Shown here: positions 9,894-18,548 of the stretch, piece after piece
Layout of the letters: each line of letters opens with the position of its first letter
Numbering within the stretch: the first letter of the stretch is position 1
Assembly (NCBI GenBank): GCA_947629665.1
Contig: CANREJ010000002.1
Span: 1-64,000, forward strand
From: an uncultured Clostridia bacterium
GTDB lineage: Bacteria > Bacillota > Clostridia > Christensenellales > Borkfalkiaceae
Direction: 5' to 3'
DNA length: 64,000 nucleotides
Program-made: the position numbers and the translations under genes
The notes under the pieces: model-generated
Told to the model about the DNA's origin: nothing
Seen by the model: the letters and a program-made list of their open reading frames with translations, nothing else
The model's database searches: none

Positions 9894-12557
9894 TTAACAA
9901 CTCGTTTGCACGGTTGAACCGTGGCTCTCGGTTGCTTTTTGTACGATGATTTTATTGTCGATTCTGTGTTTAAGTTCTTCAACGTGGCTTATTACGCCTA
10001 TCGTAAAACTTGAACTTTTCAATTTTTCGAGCGCGTTCATTACCGTATCGAGCAAAGCGCTGTCCAGCGTGCCGAACCCTTCGTCCAAAAAGAAAAACTC
10101 AATGGACTTCAACGAACGGGCGCAGATTGTTTGCGAGAGGGCAAGTGCAAGAGAAAGCGAAACTAGGAAAGTTTCTCCACCCGAAAGCGTATTTACGCCG
10201 CGGAGGTTGCCGCAATCGAAATTGTCGCCCACCACAAAATTATTGTCTTTATAAGTCAAATAATATCTGCCGTCGGTGAGTTTCAGTAAGGTTACGGAGG
10301 CCATCGAAGAAATATCGTAAAGATACTCGTTGGCTATAAATTCAAGAAATTTATTGCTTTTTGTAAGGTCGCGGAGCTGATATATAAGGTTTCTGTTATT
10401 TTGAACTTCGGCAAATTGTTTTGAAAGCGCAGTTTTTTCTTTTAACTTTTCCTTTGCAGTTTTTAATTTGCTTTCAAGCACGGCAACCGATTGCAACAAT
10501 CCGTTTTTTTGGCTTTCAAGCGCATTTTTGCTGTTTTCTGCACAGTTGAGCGCCTCCTCCGTTGCCTGTTCAAGCCCGCCTTCGGCAATAAGCTCCGCAT
10601 ACCTTGCCTTAGACGAAGCGTATTCCAAATCAAACGCGTTTACTTCCTGCCCTGCGTCTTGCACATCGGCAAATTTTTTAGCGAGCGCAAGGCAATCATT
10701 TATATCCTTAAATCCTGTTTTTGAAACAATATCGGCGCATTTTGACAAATTTTCCCTTCGCTTTTCTTCGGTAAGCCTGGTGGATTCGTTTAATTTTCCC
10801 TGCAATTCGCCAAATTTTGCCCGCAAAGTTTTACAGCCTTCTATTTGGTTTAACAACTCTTTATGTCGAGCTTTTAATTGGGCAAGCTGAGCGGTCGCAT
10901 TATTTTCCGCGGCAACATAGTCCAGGCATTCACTGCCAAACACCGCAGAAAGTTCGGCCTTTATTTCGTCAGCATTCTTACGTATCGACTCGCCTTCGTT
11001 TTTTAATGTTTGTATATGGCTGAGATTTTTATCCGCTCTCCTTTGTGCTTCGCCTGATTTATTTATGGCCGTACGCAACAATTCGTTGTCTTTTTCGCGC
11101 TCTTTTATGGCCGCCTGCAAAACCTCAAACTGTTTTGTAACATTTTCGAGCTTAAACTCCCGCACGTCCGAAATCCGCTGTTTATATAAATTTATCCGGT
11201 CTTTAAGTTCTTTTTTTATAAACCCGTAAAGTTCCGAGCCGTCGTCATACCTATCCAACCGCGCGTTTAAGTCCAAAAAGTATTCAAGCGAAGCTACGTA
11301 CTCGGTGCGCAAAACCGCACCCTTAAATTCCACGTTTACAAACTCTTCAAGTTCTTCGCTTCTGCTCTTCCCTACTTTTTTTTCAAGTGCAAGTGTTTCT
11401 TCCGCATAGACGCTTATCTCTTTTTTGAGTTGTTCGGCAAGTTTGACCGCTTCTTTATATTGCTCCCTTTTGGCTTTAAGCTCATCGTCCAGTTCGGCGA
11501 GCCGTTTTGGCTTGCCCGAAAAAGACTGATACTTTGCCACGAGCTTTGTCAACTCCTCGGTTTTACTCTCAAATTCGCCGTCTAAAAGTTCTTTTTCAAG
11601 CCGTGCAAGCGTTTTTTCGTTTTCCGCAGACTTTTCGTTTAAATCTTTGAGTTGCGCGGCGATATCTCGCAATTGTTTATCGTTTTCATTGGCGGCTCGC
11701 ATAAAACTTACCGCTTCTTTGCACAGCGGAAGGGCAGAAATTTCCTGCCGCATTTCGTCTATCGAGGGCTTTCTTGCAGTGAGTTGTTCTATCTTGCTCT
11801 TTATTTTTTTAGCTTCTTCCCTCTTTTTGTAAAGGGCTTTTAAATTTTCAAACGTTGAAACAGCCTTTTCCAGGTCGTTTAAAACGCTTTTAAGCGCAGT
11901 GTTGCTGTCCTCAATACTCTGTTCTAAAAACCTTATGCTCTCGACGCTTACGTCGCCATATCCTTCGAGCCTGCCGCTTAAATTTGCAAATTCAGCGTCT
12001 ATATCCTTGATTTTATCTGCTATTTTGTCTTTAAGTTCAATACCGTATTTTGATAATGAAAATAATCTTTCGATTAAAGCAAGCCGTTCGCTTGGCAACG
12101 ATTTAACAAAGCGTGAAAATTCACCCTGCGGCAAAGCTATACATTTGCGGAAATCCTCCGCCCTCACGCCAATGATTTCAACTATCTGTTTTTCGACTTC
12201 CTGCGTCTGTTGTGCTATGCATACGCCGTCCTCATATAGCGAAGCCGAATGAACGCCGTTCTTTCTCTTTAACGTGCGTTCTATATAGTAAGTCCTGCGC
12301 TTGCCGCGGTTAAAAAGATCAAAGGTAAATTTAACCGTTGCGGCATTACAACGATAATTTATTATATCGGTCTTTTCCTTACTGCGCTCCACTCGGCCGT
12401 ACAGCGCAAAATTTATGCAATCCAAAATTGTGCTTTTGCCGCTGCCGGTATCCCCGAAAATTCCAAAAATACCACTCTTTATTAAATGTTCAAAGTCTAT
12501 TACAGTATGCTCGGAAAAACTGTTTATTCCCTCAAATTCAAGTTTTAACGGTTTCAT
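9894..12557 (-). CDS. sbcC: Exonuclease SbcC (Rad50-like ATPase)
   Basis: 887 aa; FGDTGSGKSTILDCINFALYG, long coiled coil, LSGGETFLVSLSLALALSQ, FFLDEGFGTLD; adjacent to sbcD. Confidence 0.95.
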   Translation of the reverse strand: MKPLKLEFEGINSFSEHTVIDFEHLIKSGIFGIFGDTGSGKSTILDCINFALYGRVERSKEKTDIINYRCNAATVKFTFDLFNRGKRRTYYIERTLKRKNGVHSASLYEDGVCIAQQTQEVEKQIVEIIGVRAEDFRKCIALPQGEFSRFVKSLPSERLALIERLFSLSKYGIELKDKIADKIKDIDAEFANLSGRLEGYGDVSVESIRFLEQSIEDSNTALKSVLNDLEKAVSTFENLKALYKKREEAKKIKSKIEQLTARKPSIDEMRQEISALPLCKEAVSFMRAANENDKQLRDIAAQLKDLNEKSAENEKTLARLEKELLDGEFESKTEELTKLVAKYQSFSGKPKRLAELDDELKAKREQYKEAVKLAEQLKKEISVYAEETLALEKKVGKSRSEELEEFVNVEFKGAVLRTEYVASLEYFLDLNARLDRYDDGSELYGFIKKELKDRINLYKQRISDVREFKLENVTKQFEVLQAAIKEREKDNELLRTAINKSGEAQRRADKNLSHIQTLKNEGESIRKNADEIKAELSAVFGSECLDYVAAENNATAQLAQLKARHKELLNQIEGCKTLRAKFGELQGKLNESTRLTEEKRRENLSKCADIVSKTGFKDINDCLALAKKFADVQDAGQEVNAFDLEYASSKARYAELIAEGGLEQATEEALNCAENSKNALESQKNGLLQSVAVLESKLKTAKEKLKEKTALSKQFAEVQNNRNLIYQLRDLTKSNKFLEFIANEYLYDISSMASVTLLKLTDGRYYLTYKDNNFVVGDNFDCGNLRGVNTLSGGETFLVSLSLALALSQTICARSLKSIEFFFLDEGFGTLDSALLDTVMNALEKLKSSSFTIGVISHVEELKHRIDNKIIVQKATESHGSTVQTSC

Positions 12558-13711
12558 TCTTCCTCCGTCAGCGAGAGGAACAAACTCAAAAGTTCCTGCG
12601 GAACTTCGCTGTTAAACCGCGATTTATAAAATTCCGAAAACAGCTCGGAAGCGCTCTTATTCTTATTTGATTGTGCAACATAATCCTGCGCGGAAGTTGC
12701 AACTTCCGCCTTTAACGCAACTAAATTATCCTGCGCACGCAACAGCGTGAGTTCGGCAGGCGTAAGCGGTTCTGTTAAATTTAAGGTAAGTTCGGCGTGG
12801 CACTGCGGGTATTTTTTTAATAATTCAACGCCGTTCGTTACGTCGTTTGCCTGCAACCGCACAAGTTGTTTTGCGCTTGTAATTTCTATCTCTTTAAAAT
12901 TTGTAACGCCGCAAGCGTTTAACTCAAAGACGTTTATAGATTTTTTTGAACCGCACTCATCAAAAGTAAACTGCATAGGCGCGCCGCTGTAATAGCCGTT
13001 TTTGCCAATCTTCTGTTTGCGGTGTAAATGGCCGAGCGCGCAATACGCACAATCGGGCAACATGTTGGCGGGAAAGGCGCGGGCGCCTCCCAAATCAATT
13101 TCGCGTTCGCTGTCGCTTACAACCCCGCCCGCCACAAAAATGTGAGATAAAAATATCGACGGATAATTTTGTGTGTTTCCGCGTTGTCCAAAAGCAATCC
13201 AGCGCGCCATTTTGTCGGCAAACGCCTCATCGGATTTGCCCTCTTTAAACCGCGCTTCGTTGGGGTATGGCAAGGTGTTTACGTAAACTTTTTCACCGGC
13301 GACGTTTTCAAAAACCACATATCCGCTGTCCGAGGCTACGGGATAAGCCCCGACATGTTTTTTTATTGCGACGGGCTGTAAATCGTTACCCACGATATAA
13401 ATCCCCAGCTCGCCCGCAAGAGCCGCGGCGGCGGTTAAGCGCACATAGTCGTCGTGATTTCCGCTGATTATCAACACGGAGGCAACTTCCGCAATTTTTT
13501 TAATGCCGCCGTAAAAAATCTGTTCGGCTTCCGCCGAAGGCGTGTAAGTATCAAACACGTCGCCCGCAATTAAAGCCAGCTCAACACCCTCTCTTTTGCA
13601 TATAGAATAAATCTCCGCCAAGACCGCACGGTACTCATCGTACCTGTCTACGTTTATTAACTTTTTCCCGATATGCAAGTCGGAAGTATGCAAAATTTTC
13701 ATTTCCTGCAA
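12554..13711 (-). CDS. sbcD: Exonuclease SbcD (Mre11-like)
   Basis: MKILHTSDLHIGKKL, IAGDVFDTYTPS, ISGNHDDYVRL; overlaps sbcC start. Confidence 0.96.
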   Translation of the reverse strand: MQEMKILHTSDLHIGKKLINVDRYDEYRAVLAEIYSICKREGVELALIAGDVFDTYTPSAEAEQIFYGGIKKIAEVASVLIISGNHDDYVRLTAAAALAGELGIYIVGNDLQPVAIKKHVGAYPVASDSGYVVFENVAGEKVYVNTLPYPNEARFKEGKSDEAFADKMARWIAFGQRGNTQNYPSIFLSHIFVAGGVVSDSEREIDLGGARAFPANMLPDCAYCALGHLHRKQKIGKNGYYSGAPMQFTFDECGSKKSINVFELNACGVTNFKEIEITSAKQLVRLQANDVTNGVELLKKYPQCHAELTLNLTEPLTPAELTLLRAQDNLVALKAEVATSAQDYVAQSNKNKSASELFSEFYKSRFNSEVPQELLSLFLSLTEEE

Positions 13712-13865
13712 CTAAAAAATGCAATAATTTATTGCAAATGCTGTTGATTTTTTTTGGGCGCGCTTATATAATATAACTTACTCGCACAATACTTGATTTT
13801 ATGTTCTCATTATTATATACTATTTGATTGAATAAATCAAGCGGATAAAACAGGAGTTTATAAAA

Positions 13866-15581
13866 ATGGCCTTTATTTCGGTTTCCGAAGAAGTCGCAAA
13901 AAAATCGTTTACTTCGGTTGAAAACAAATTTATTACCAAATATTTGCCCGTTTTGGAGCCTGTTGCGGTAAAAGTATATCTGTACTCGCTCTATTTATAT
14001 CAAAGCGGACAAACCTCCTTTACGCTGGCGGACTTGTCCGCAAGTTTACAAATTACCGAAGACGAAATTAAGGGTTATTTTGAATATCTGGAAGAGCTTG
14101 AACTTGTTTCAATCGTTTCGGCCATTCCCTTTGAAGTTAAAATTCTCGACGCGGAAAACGTATACGGCACGCCCAAAAAAGTCAAGGCGGAAAAGTATTC
14201 CGATTTCGCCAAGACCGTACAAAACGTTATTAAGGGCAGAATGATATCCACAAACGAATTCAGGGAATATTTCTACCTCATTGAGGAGTACGGATTTGAG
14301 CAGGACGCCCTGGTAATGATAATAAATTATTGCGTCAATCTCAAAGGCGACGATATAAGGTTGCAGTACATTAAAAAAGTTGCCAAATCGTTTGCGGAGG
14401 ACGGAATTACAACCGCCAAAAAAGTTGACGAAAAGTTAAGCGCCTACACCTCCTCAACCCCTGCGCTCATCAAACTTTTCAATGCCGCGGGTATTAAAAA
14501 GCAACCCGATGTGGACGACGACAAGTACTTTAAAAAATGGACGGTTGAAATGGGCTTTGAGGAGCCTGCAATAATAGCCGCCGCTAAACTTTTTAAGGCC
14601 AAAACGGTTGAACGCATAGACGCCGCCCTCGACGAACTTTATAAAAACAAAAAGTTTGACGTTAAAGAGATTGCGGATTATAGCAGTGCAAAATCCTCGG
14701 TGTACGCCGCAACTCTCGAAATCGCAAAAAATTTGGGCGTATATATGCAAAATTCCGCGCCCTACGTTGAAACGTATGTAAACGTATGGTGTAATTACGG
14801 ATATTCGTTGGAAATCTTAAAAAGCATATCCGCATATTGCTTTACGCACGGTAAAAATTCATTTGAAGACATGAACGACCTCATCCAATGCCTATATAAC
14901 GATGGAATCGTTGCCGATATAAGCGTTGAAGCGTACATAAAAGAGCGCATTGCGGAGGATAAACTTTTAAAAGAGATACTAGCCGCCTGCGGACTTACAC
15001 GAAAAGTCATAGATTGGGACAGGCAATCGCTTGCACGTTGGCGCGATTGGAAATTCAACGATATTATGCTGTTTGAAGCGGCAAAACTTTCTTCCGGCAA
15101 ATCCAATCCTATGGCGTATATGAACGGAATTTTATCCGCATGGAAATCCCAAAATATATATTCGCCCGAAAAAATCGCGCAAACCCCCGCCTCTTCCGCC
15201 AAAATTGCACCTGCCGACAGCGCAAATAAGGCAGAAATCGAACGTCATTATTTTGAGTTGCGCAATGCTGCGCAAACCCGCGCAGAGAGCGTACTTTTAA
15301 AAGCTATGGCCGATAAAACATATGGAGCAATAAGAAAAGAACTCAACGAACTGAACATACAACTTGCGTTTGCGGAAATAAAAGACAAGGGCAAAGCCGC
15401 AGAAATATCCGCAAAAATCAAAGAACTCGAACAAAATGCAGACAAAAGGCTTGCACAACTAAAAATTGACAAAGCAGACTTTTCACCCAAATATCAATGC
15501 AAAATCTGCAACGATACGGGCTATGATAAAAACGGAAACCCCTGTAAGTGCATGGACGAATTTTTAAAAACTTTAAAATAA
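13866..15581 (+). CDS. DnaD-like replication protein with a C-terminal DnaI/DnaC-type zinc-binding N-domain
   Basis: 571 aa; DnaD-like helical repeats (e.g. YINGILSAWKSQNIYSPEKI-type segment) followed by coiled coil and YQCKICNDTGYDKNGNPCKCMDEF at the C terminus. Confidence 0.8.
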   Translation: MAFISVSEEVAKKSFTSVENKFITKYLPVLEPVAVKVYLYSLYLYQSGQTSFTLADLSASLQITEDEIKGYFEYLEELELVSIVSAIPFEVKILDAENVYGTPKKVKAEKYSDFAKTVQNVIKGRMISTNEFREYFYLIEEYGFEQDALVMIINYCVNLKGDDIRLQYIKKVAKSFAEDGITTAKKVDEKLSAYTSSTPALIKLFNAAGIKKQPDVDDDKYFKKWTVEMGFEEPAIIAAAKLFKAKTVERIDAALDELYKNKKFDVKEIADYSSAKSSVYAATLEIAKNLGVYMQNSAPYVETYVNVWCNYGYSLEILKSISAYCFTHGKNSFEDMNDLIQCLYNDGIVADISVEAYIKERIAEDKLLKEILAACGLTRKVIDWDRQSLARWRDWKFNDIMLFEAAKLSSGKSNPMAYMNGILSAWKSQNIYSPEKIAQTPASSAKIAPADSANKAEIERHYFELRNAAQTRAESVLLKAMADKTYGAIRKELNELNIQLAFAEIKDKGKAAEISAKIKELEQNADKRLAQLKIDKADFSPKYQCKICNDTGYDKNGNPCKCMDEFLKTLK

Positions 15582-15612
15582 AATTAAAGGCTTTACATAT
15601 TGAATTGTCAAA

Positions 15613-16581
15613 CTAAGTGCAACAGTAAGAGATAAAAAAGTTAAATAAATCAACAGGTTTTTTGTAAGATAAAACTTTTTTAGGTCTGGCGTTTAAAAGC
15701 GCCAGATTTTTTTGTAAAGTTTTGTCTGCGATATGCGAGAGGTTTCTGCCTTTGGGATAAAATTCTCTTAATAATCCGTTAAGATTTTCATTAGTGCCTT
15801 TTTGCCATGCACAATAAGCATCGGCAAAATATATTTCGCAGCCGAGAGCTTTTTCTATATCTTCCCAACGTGCAAACTCTTTGCCGTTATCTGTGGTAAT
15901 TGTCTTAATAGCTCCCTTTGGCAATTTGGAAAGTTCTCGTATTATAACATCTCTAACCGTTTCGGCTTCTCGGTTTGGGCACTTTAAAGCTATATAATAT
16001 CTCGTCATCCTTTCGGCTAAGGTAACAAAGCAAGCTCTCGTTTTACCTCTGCCCGAAACTACCGTATCTAACTCCCAATGCCCGAATTCTTTGCGTTTAT
16101 ATACCGATTTATCTCTTTTTCTTATGCTTTTGCCCTTTCTTTGCGGTTTTCCCTGTTCCGTTGCCGTTCGGCTCTTACCTTTCCTGCGTAGCACTTTTAA
16201 ATTGCCTTTTGAAATATATCCCTCATACAACCAACGGTAAATAGTTTTAAAGGACGGTAGTTTTAATCTTTCGCAAGGAGTATTGGCTATCTGTTCCGGA
16301 GACCACGTTAAGGCGAGCTTTTCTTCTATGTATTCTTTAACCTCTTCATTGCCGAACATTCCTCTATGGCAAAACCTGCGTCTGCGTTCGTATTTATTTT
16401 GAGCCGTATCTGGATAGTAAGTATAGTTGACGAACATTCGGGAATAATTGCGGCGTATCTCACGGGAGATCGTACTTGGGTTTCTGCCCAATAATTTTGC
16501 AATTTCTCTATAACTTTTGCCTTGGACGTAATATTCTCGTAGACAAGCGCGTTCTTCTATGCTAAGATGGTTGTAGTTCAT
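15613..16581 (-). CDS. IS30-family transposase
   Basis: 322 aa; N-terminal HTH MNYNHLSIEERACLREYYVQGKSYREIAKLLGRNPSTISREI; DDE residues in WELDTVVSG, TITTDNGKEFA, KGTNENLNGLLREFYPKG. Confidence 0.95.
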   Translation of the reverse strand: MNYNHLSIEERACLREYYVQGKSYREIAKLLGRNPSTISREIRRNYSRMFVNYTYYPDTAQNKYERRRRFCHRGMFGNEEVKEYIEEKLALTWSPEQIANTPCERLKLPSFKTIYRWLYEGYISKGNLKVLRRKGKSRTATEQGKPQRKGKSIRKRDKSVYKRKEFGHWELDTVVSGRGKTRACFVTLAERMTRYYIALKCPNREAETVRDVIIRELSKLPKGAIKTITTDNGKEFARWEDIEKALGCEIYFADAYCAWQKGTNENLNGLLREFYPKGRNLSHIADKTLQKNLALLNARPKKVLSYKKPVDLFNFFISYCCT

Positions 16582-16672
16582 ATTTTTCCTCTGTTTAAGA
16601 ATTTTGTTTGCAATCTTATTCTAACACAGTTGATTTATATGAACTACTTTTTTACCCTTACCCGTTGCACTT
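15615..16672 (-). mobile_element. IS30-family insertion sequence
   Basis: Imperfect terminal inverted repeats around the transposase: left AAGTGCAAC-AGTAAGAGATAAAAAAGT...AAATCAACAG; right (reverse complement) AAGTGCAACGGGTAAGGGTAAAAAAGT...AAATCAACTG. Outer boundary approximate; no target duplication recognised. Confidence 0.82.
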
Positions 16673-16698
16673 GTTATGATAATTCACCTACATTTTAA

Positions 16699-16727
16699 AA
16701 GCGGCGCGCAAATTTTGCGCGCCGCTC
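16699..16727 (-). terminator. GC-rich palindrome at the mazF 3' end
   Basis: GCGGCGCGCAAATTTTGCGCGCCGC, immediately downstream of the mazF stop. Confidence 0.6.
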
Positions 16728-16728
16728 T

Positions 16729-17079
16729 CTATTGTTTTACAAATCCAAGGCTTATGAGTATTGCTTTATCCACTTTTGACATTGTTGTGAGCGGAAGTTC
16801 GCCTATACGCTCCTTTAATCTTCGCTTATCGAGAGTCCGTATCTGCTCCAAAAGAATTACGCTGTCTTTTTGCAATCCGTAAACTTCCGAAGGAAGTTCT
16901 ATATGGGTGGGCAATTTTGCCTTGTTTATTTTACTTGTTACCGCCGCCGCAATGACTGTGGGCGAATATTTGTTGCCCACGTCGTTTTGTACCACAAGCA
17001 CCGGGCGAATACCTCCCTGCTCGCTTCCTACAACCGGCGACAAGTCGGCATAGTAGAGTTCTCCGCGTTTAATAGTCAT
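16729..17079 (-). CDS. MazF/PemK-family endoribonuclease toxin (EndoA/NdoA-like)
   Basis: 116 aa; [31 protein letters not shown]; no antitoxin ORF upstream. Confidence 0.94.
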   Translation of the reverse strand: MTIKRGELYYADLSPVVGSEQGGIRPVLVVQNDVGNKYSPTVIAAAVTSKINKAKLPTHIELPSEVYGLQKDSVILLEQIRTLDKRRLKERIGELPLTTMSKVDKAILISLGFVKQ

Positions 17080-17154
17080 ATCAACCTCTTTTCGGCAGGG
17101 TATATTTTATTATATGTACTGCCTACCAATTATTGTTGACCGACCGAGCGCGAT

Positions 17155-18351
17155 TTATACGCTTAAAATCACTTGGGAAATATATTCCGCCGTTCCCGAA
17201 GGCAGATAGAGATTAAGCACGTATTGGTTGAGGAAAATGAAAGTGTAATAAACAACGAAGCATGTGAGCATAACGCCGCCCGCAACTTTGCCTAAACTCT
17301 TGGACTTACTGCCTACCGTAAAGCCGAATATGAGCAGCGCTGCAACCACGGAGACTATTCCGCCTACCATTCCCTCCATAGTAAAAGGTATTCCGCGCGT
17401 TCCCGTGCAGAGTGCGCCCACACCGCCTATTAAAAGTATATTTGCAATATTGCTGCCAATTATATTGCCCGTAGCTATACCCACGTCGCCTTTTTTTGCA
17501 GCAGATACGGAAGTTATCAACTCGGGCAATGACGTGCCAAAGGCTACAACGGTCATTGCAACTATTTCAGTGGGAATATTCAAAAGATTTTCCGCAACCA
17601 CGGTGGCGGAATCAACAACGAGCTGGGCGCCGATTACAACCATGCCCAATCCCAAAACGGCAATTATAACGAGGAACCAGGTTCTTTCCTGCATCCTTTC
17701 ATACCAAGGGTCGAATTTTTGAAACCACTTTAATTCACCGTTTGCAATAACGGCCTCGCCTTCGGCAGCAACCGAAACGGCAGTTGCCTGTTCAAGCCCG
17801 GCTTTGGATTGCTTTTTAGCCAAAACAATATTATATGCCATAAAGGCTATATACAAAGCAATCAAAATCAAGCCGCATACCCAATTCATTGTGCCGTTTA
17901 GGTACAGCGCTCCGTCCGGGGTACGGCTAAATTCAAAGGGCCCGACAAAAACGCCGAGTATCAAAAAAAGCAAAGAAACAAAAATGAGGAATGGCATATC
18001 TATCATGCGCGTTGTTTTTTCCGACGGAAGGTTACAGATTAACGCGGATATACCCAAAATCAAAAGAATATTCAACGCGTTACTGCCTATTATATTGCCC
18101 ACAATAACGGCTCCGCCGTCAGGTTTAACCGCGTCAACTATCGTTACGGCAAGTTCTGGCGCAGAAGTTCCTATTGCAACAACCGTAACGCCGATTATAA
18201 ACGTGGAAATTTTAAGTTTTTTGGCAATACCTGCCGCACCGTCCACAAAAAAGTCGGCGCCTTTAACAAGAAGCACAAAGCCTATAATCAGCAAAATTAT
18301 ATTTACCGCCCAGGTTGCTCCCGTATTTTCCAAAATCACTTTAAAATTCAT
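17155..18351 (-). CDS. CaCA-family calcium/sodium antiporter (YrbG-like)
   Basis: 398 aa; two alpha repeats: VVAIGTSAPELAVTIVDAV...GNIIGSNALNILLILG and VVAFGTSLPELITSVSAA...GNIIGSNIANILLIGG. Confidence 0.93.
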   Translation of the reverse strand: MNFKVILENTGATWAVNIILLIIGFVLLVKGADFFVDGAAGIAKKLKISTFIIGVTVVAIGTSAPELAVTIVDAVKPDGGAVIVGNIIGSNALNILLILGISALICNLPSEKTTRMIDMPFLIFVSLLFLILGVFVGPFEFSRTPDGALYLNGTMNWVCGLILIALYIAFMAYNIVLAKKQSKAGLEQATAVSVAAEGEAVIANGELKWFQKFDPWYERMQERTWFLVIIAVLGLGMVVIGAQLVVDSATVVAENLLNIPTEIVAMTVVAFGTSLPELITSVSAAKKGDVGIATGNIIGSNIANILLIGGVGALCTGTRGIPFTMEGMVGGIVSVVAALLIFGFTVGSKSKSLGKVAGGVMLTCFVVYYTFIFLNQYVLNLYLPSGTAEYISQVILSV

Positions 18352-18377
18352 AATCGACCTCCCGTTTTTATTATCCC

Positions 18378-18434
18378 CAAAACAAAAACAAGACTTTCGA
18401 CTTAAACCCTAAAATTTAAGTCGAAAGTCTTGTT
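18378..18434 (-). terminator. Intrinsic terminator of the riboswitch expression platform
   Basis: 20-bp near-perfect stem (ACAAGACTTTCGACTTAAA/TTTAAGTCGAAAGTCTTGT, 8-nt loop) followed on the minus strand by TTTTTGTTTTGGGG. Confidence 0.88.
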
Positions 18435-18513
18435 CCCGAATACGGGGGCGGCTCCGGGCAAATTGTTTTGCCGGTTATGGCGTAGCCGCTCTTGTAACTA
18501 CTCCCCTTCAACA
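18387..18513 (-). promoter_or_regulatory. yybP-ykoY-like (Mn2+-type) riboswitch leader upstream of the CaCA antiporter
   Basis: Minus-strand RNA GUUGAAGGGGAGUAGUUAC...CCGG...CCCCGUAUUCGGGAACAAGACUUUCGAC: GGGGAGUAG motif, P1 pairing GUUGAAGG/CUUUCGAC, terminal CAAGAC, and P1 3' strand embedded in the terminator. Confidence 0.75.
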
Positions 18514-18519
18514 CAACCG

Positions 18520-18548
18520 ATTTTAGCAAACAAAAATCAATCTGTCAA
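18520..18548 (-). promoter_or_regulatory. Sigma-A-type promoter for the riboswitch/antiporter transcript
   Basis: TTGACA-17 nt-TAAAAT on the minus strand; -35 lies within the last codons of nnr; predicted start is at the P1 helix. Confidence 0.7.

Noticed and set aside
15605-16685. Target-site duplication for the IS30 element
   Set aside because: No matching short direct repeat could be confidently assigned at the two outer ends.
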